From contig OW240912.1 of NCBI GenBank assembly GCA_933207985.1, positions 233,558,628 to 233,622,627 on the forward strand: a stretch of DNA of 64,000 bases, written 5' to 3'. Under the pieces are notes generated by a model. It was not told the origin of the DNA and searched no databases. It saw only the letters and a program-made list of their open reading frames with translations. The translations under genes were made by a program, and so were the position numbers. The DNA comes from Pelobates cultripes. Lineage: Eukaryota; Chordata; Amphibia; Anura; Pelobatidae. This document shows positions 63,825-64,000 of this stretch, in pieces (positions within the stretch are counted from its first letter, which is position 1; every line of letters begins with the position of its first letter).

Positions 63825-63844
63825 CTGCAGTGCACAGTGCAGCG

Positions 63845-64000
63845 TTGTTGTCATTGGTTGCCAGGAAGCTGTAGGTAGAGTACCTGTTTTCAGGAAGTTG
63901 CAGGCAGTGCGGGGGGCAATAACTGAAAGACCTGGTTGCAGAGAGCTGTAGGTGGGATACCTGGTTGCAGAGAGCTGTAGGTGGGATACCTGGTTGCAGA
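63845..64000. repeat. Minisatellite upstream of exon a
   Basis: GAGCTGTAGGTGGGATACCTGGTTGCA units of about 30 bp, with degenerate copies from 63845 and near-identical copies from 63948 to the window edge. It adjoins the acceptor of the most 5' exon. Confidence 0.85.

Larger units (their letters stand above)
57740..61245 (+). mobile_element. L2-type LINE, degenerate, split by a hAT insertion
   Basis: Remnants in order: endonuclease end ([14 protein letters not shown]), RT start ([18 protein letters not shown]), [17 protein letters not shown] with the catalytic D-D changed to D-N, then after the insertion [56 protein letters not shown] and [14 protein letters not shown]. The 3' end has AATATTGTAAAGTGCTAC and an (AAT)n tail. 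Many stops and frameshifts. Confidence 0.9.

Noticed and set aside
62281..62315. Interstitial telomere repeat
   Set aside because: Only a few degenerate TTAGGG-like units, within chance range.
63696..63878. Plus-strand 60-codon ORF
   Set aside because: Antisense shadow of dynein exon a, which is supported by splice phase.

Overview
This is vertebrate nuclear DNA, almost certainly from an amphibian and probably an anuran. It is AT-rich and repeat-dense, with multi-kilobase introns and no prokaryotic signature. The mobile-element mix fits a frog-type genome: TTAA-flanked MITEs, hAT elements, Tc1/mariner, CR1, L2, L1, Penelope-like elements and a tRNA-Ser-primed LTR element. The species cannot be named from sequence alone.

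The one cellular gene runs the whole window on the minus strand. I assembled 16 exons (63824 down to 732) by matching splice sites and codon phases. They give 777 continuous codons of the N-terminal tail (DHC_N1-type region) of an axonemal-type dynein heavy chain. Start codon, promoter and first exons lie beyond 64000; the linker, motor and microtubule-binding parts lie beyond position 1. I cannot assign the paralogue. One donor is GC instead of GT, and one junction has two possible phase-consistent solutions.

The introns hold the rest. 1.1-3.3 kb: two hAT elements with exact 8-bp target duplications. 3.5-4.8 kb: a TTAA MITE, a hairpin and a Tc1 stub. 8.9-13.5 kb: a very young LTR element with no gag/pol. 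14-15.7 kb: a MITE and a solo LTR nested in an older MITE. 16.6-17.9 kb: CR1 and a Penelope-type foldback. 19.9-21.4 kb: a GC-rich repeat with minisatellites. 23.3-24.9 kb: a 5'-inverted L1. 27.1-30.4 kb: a tandem array broken by a GC-rich hAT element carrying RFX and CGCG palindromes. 31.2-33.25 kb: a complete L1-type retroposon that carries only an intact ORF1. 37.3-39 kb: a dead L1 ORF2. 39.9-40.5 kb: a foldback element with a 15-bp duplication. 42.3-45.7 kb: a decayed Penelope-like element with inverted arms. 46.3-48.5 kb: a repeat present twice. 49.7-53.2 kb: a second Penelope-like element. 53.3-56.7 kb: two Tc1/mariner elements, one with an intact DD37E transposase. 57.7-61.2 kb: an L2 LINE split by a hAT element.

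No previously undescribed multi-gene system is visible. The most notable items are the ORF1-only L1, the young gene-less LTR element, the series of hammerhead-like motifs tied to Penelope-type repeats, and the RFX/CGCG palindrome cassette inside an intron of a ciliary gene.
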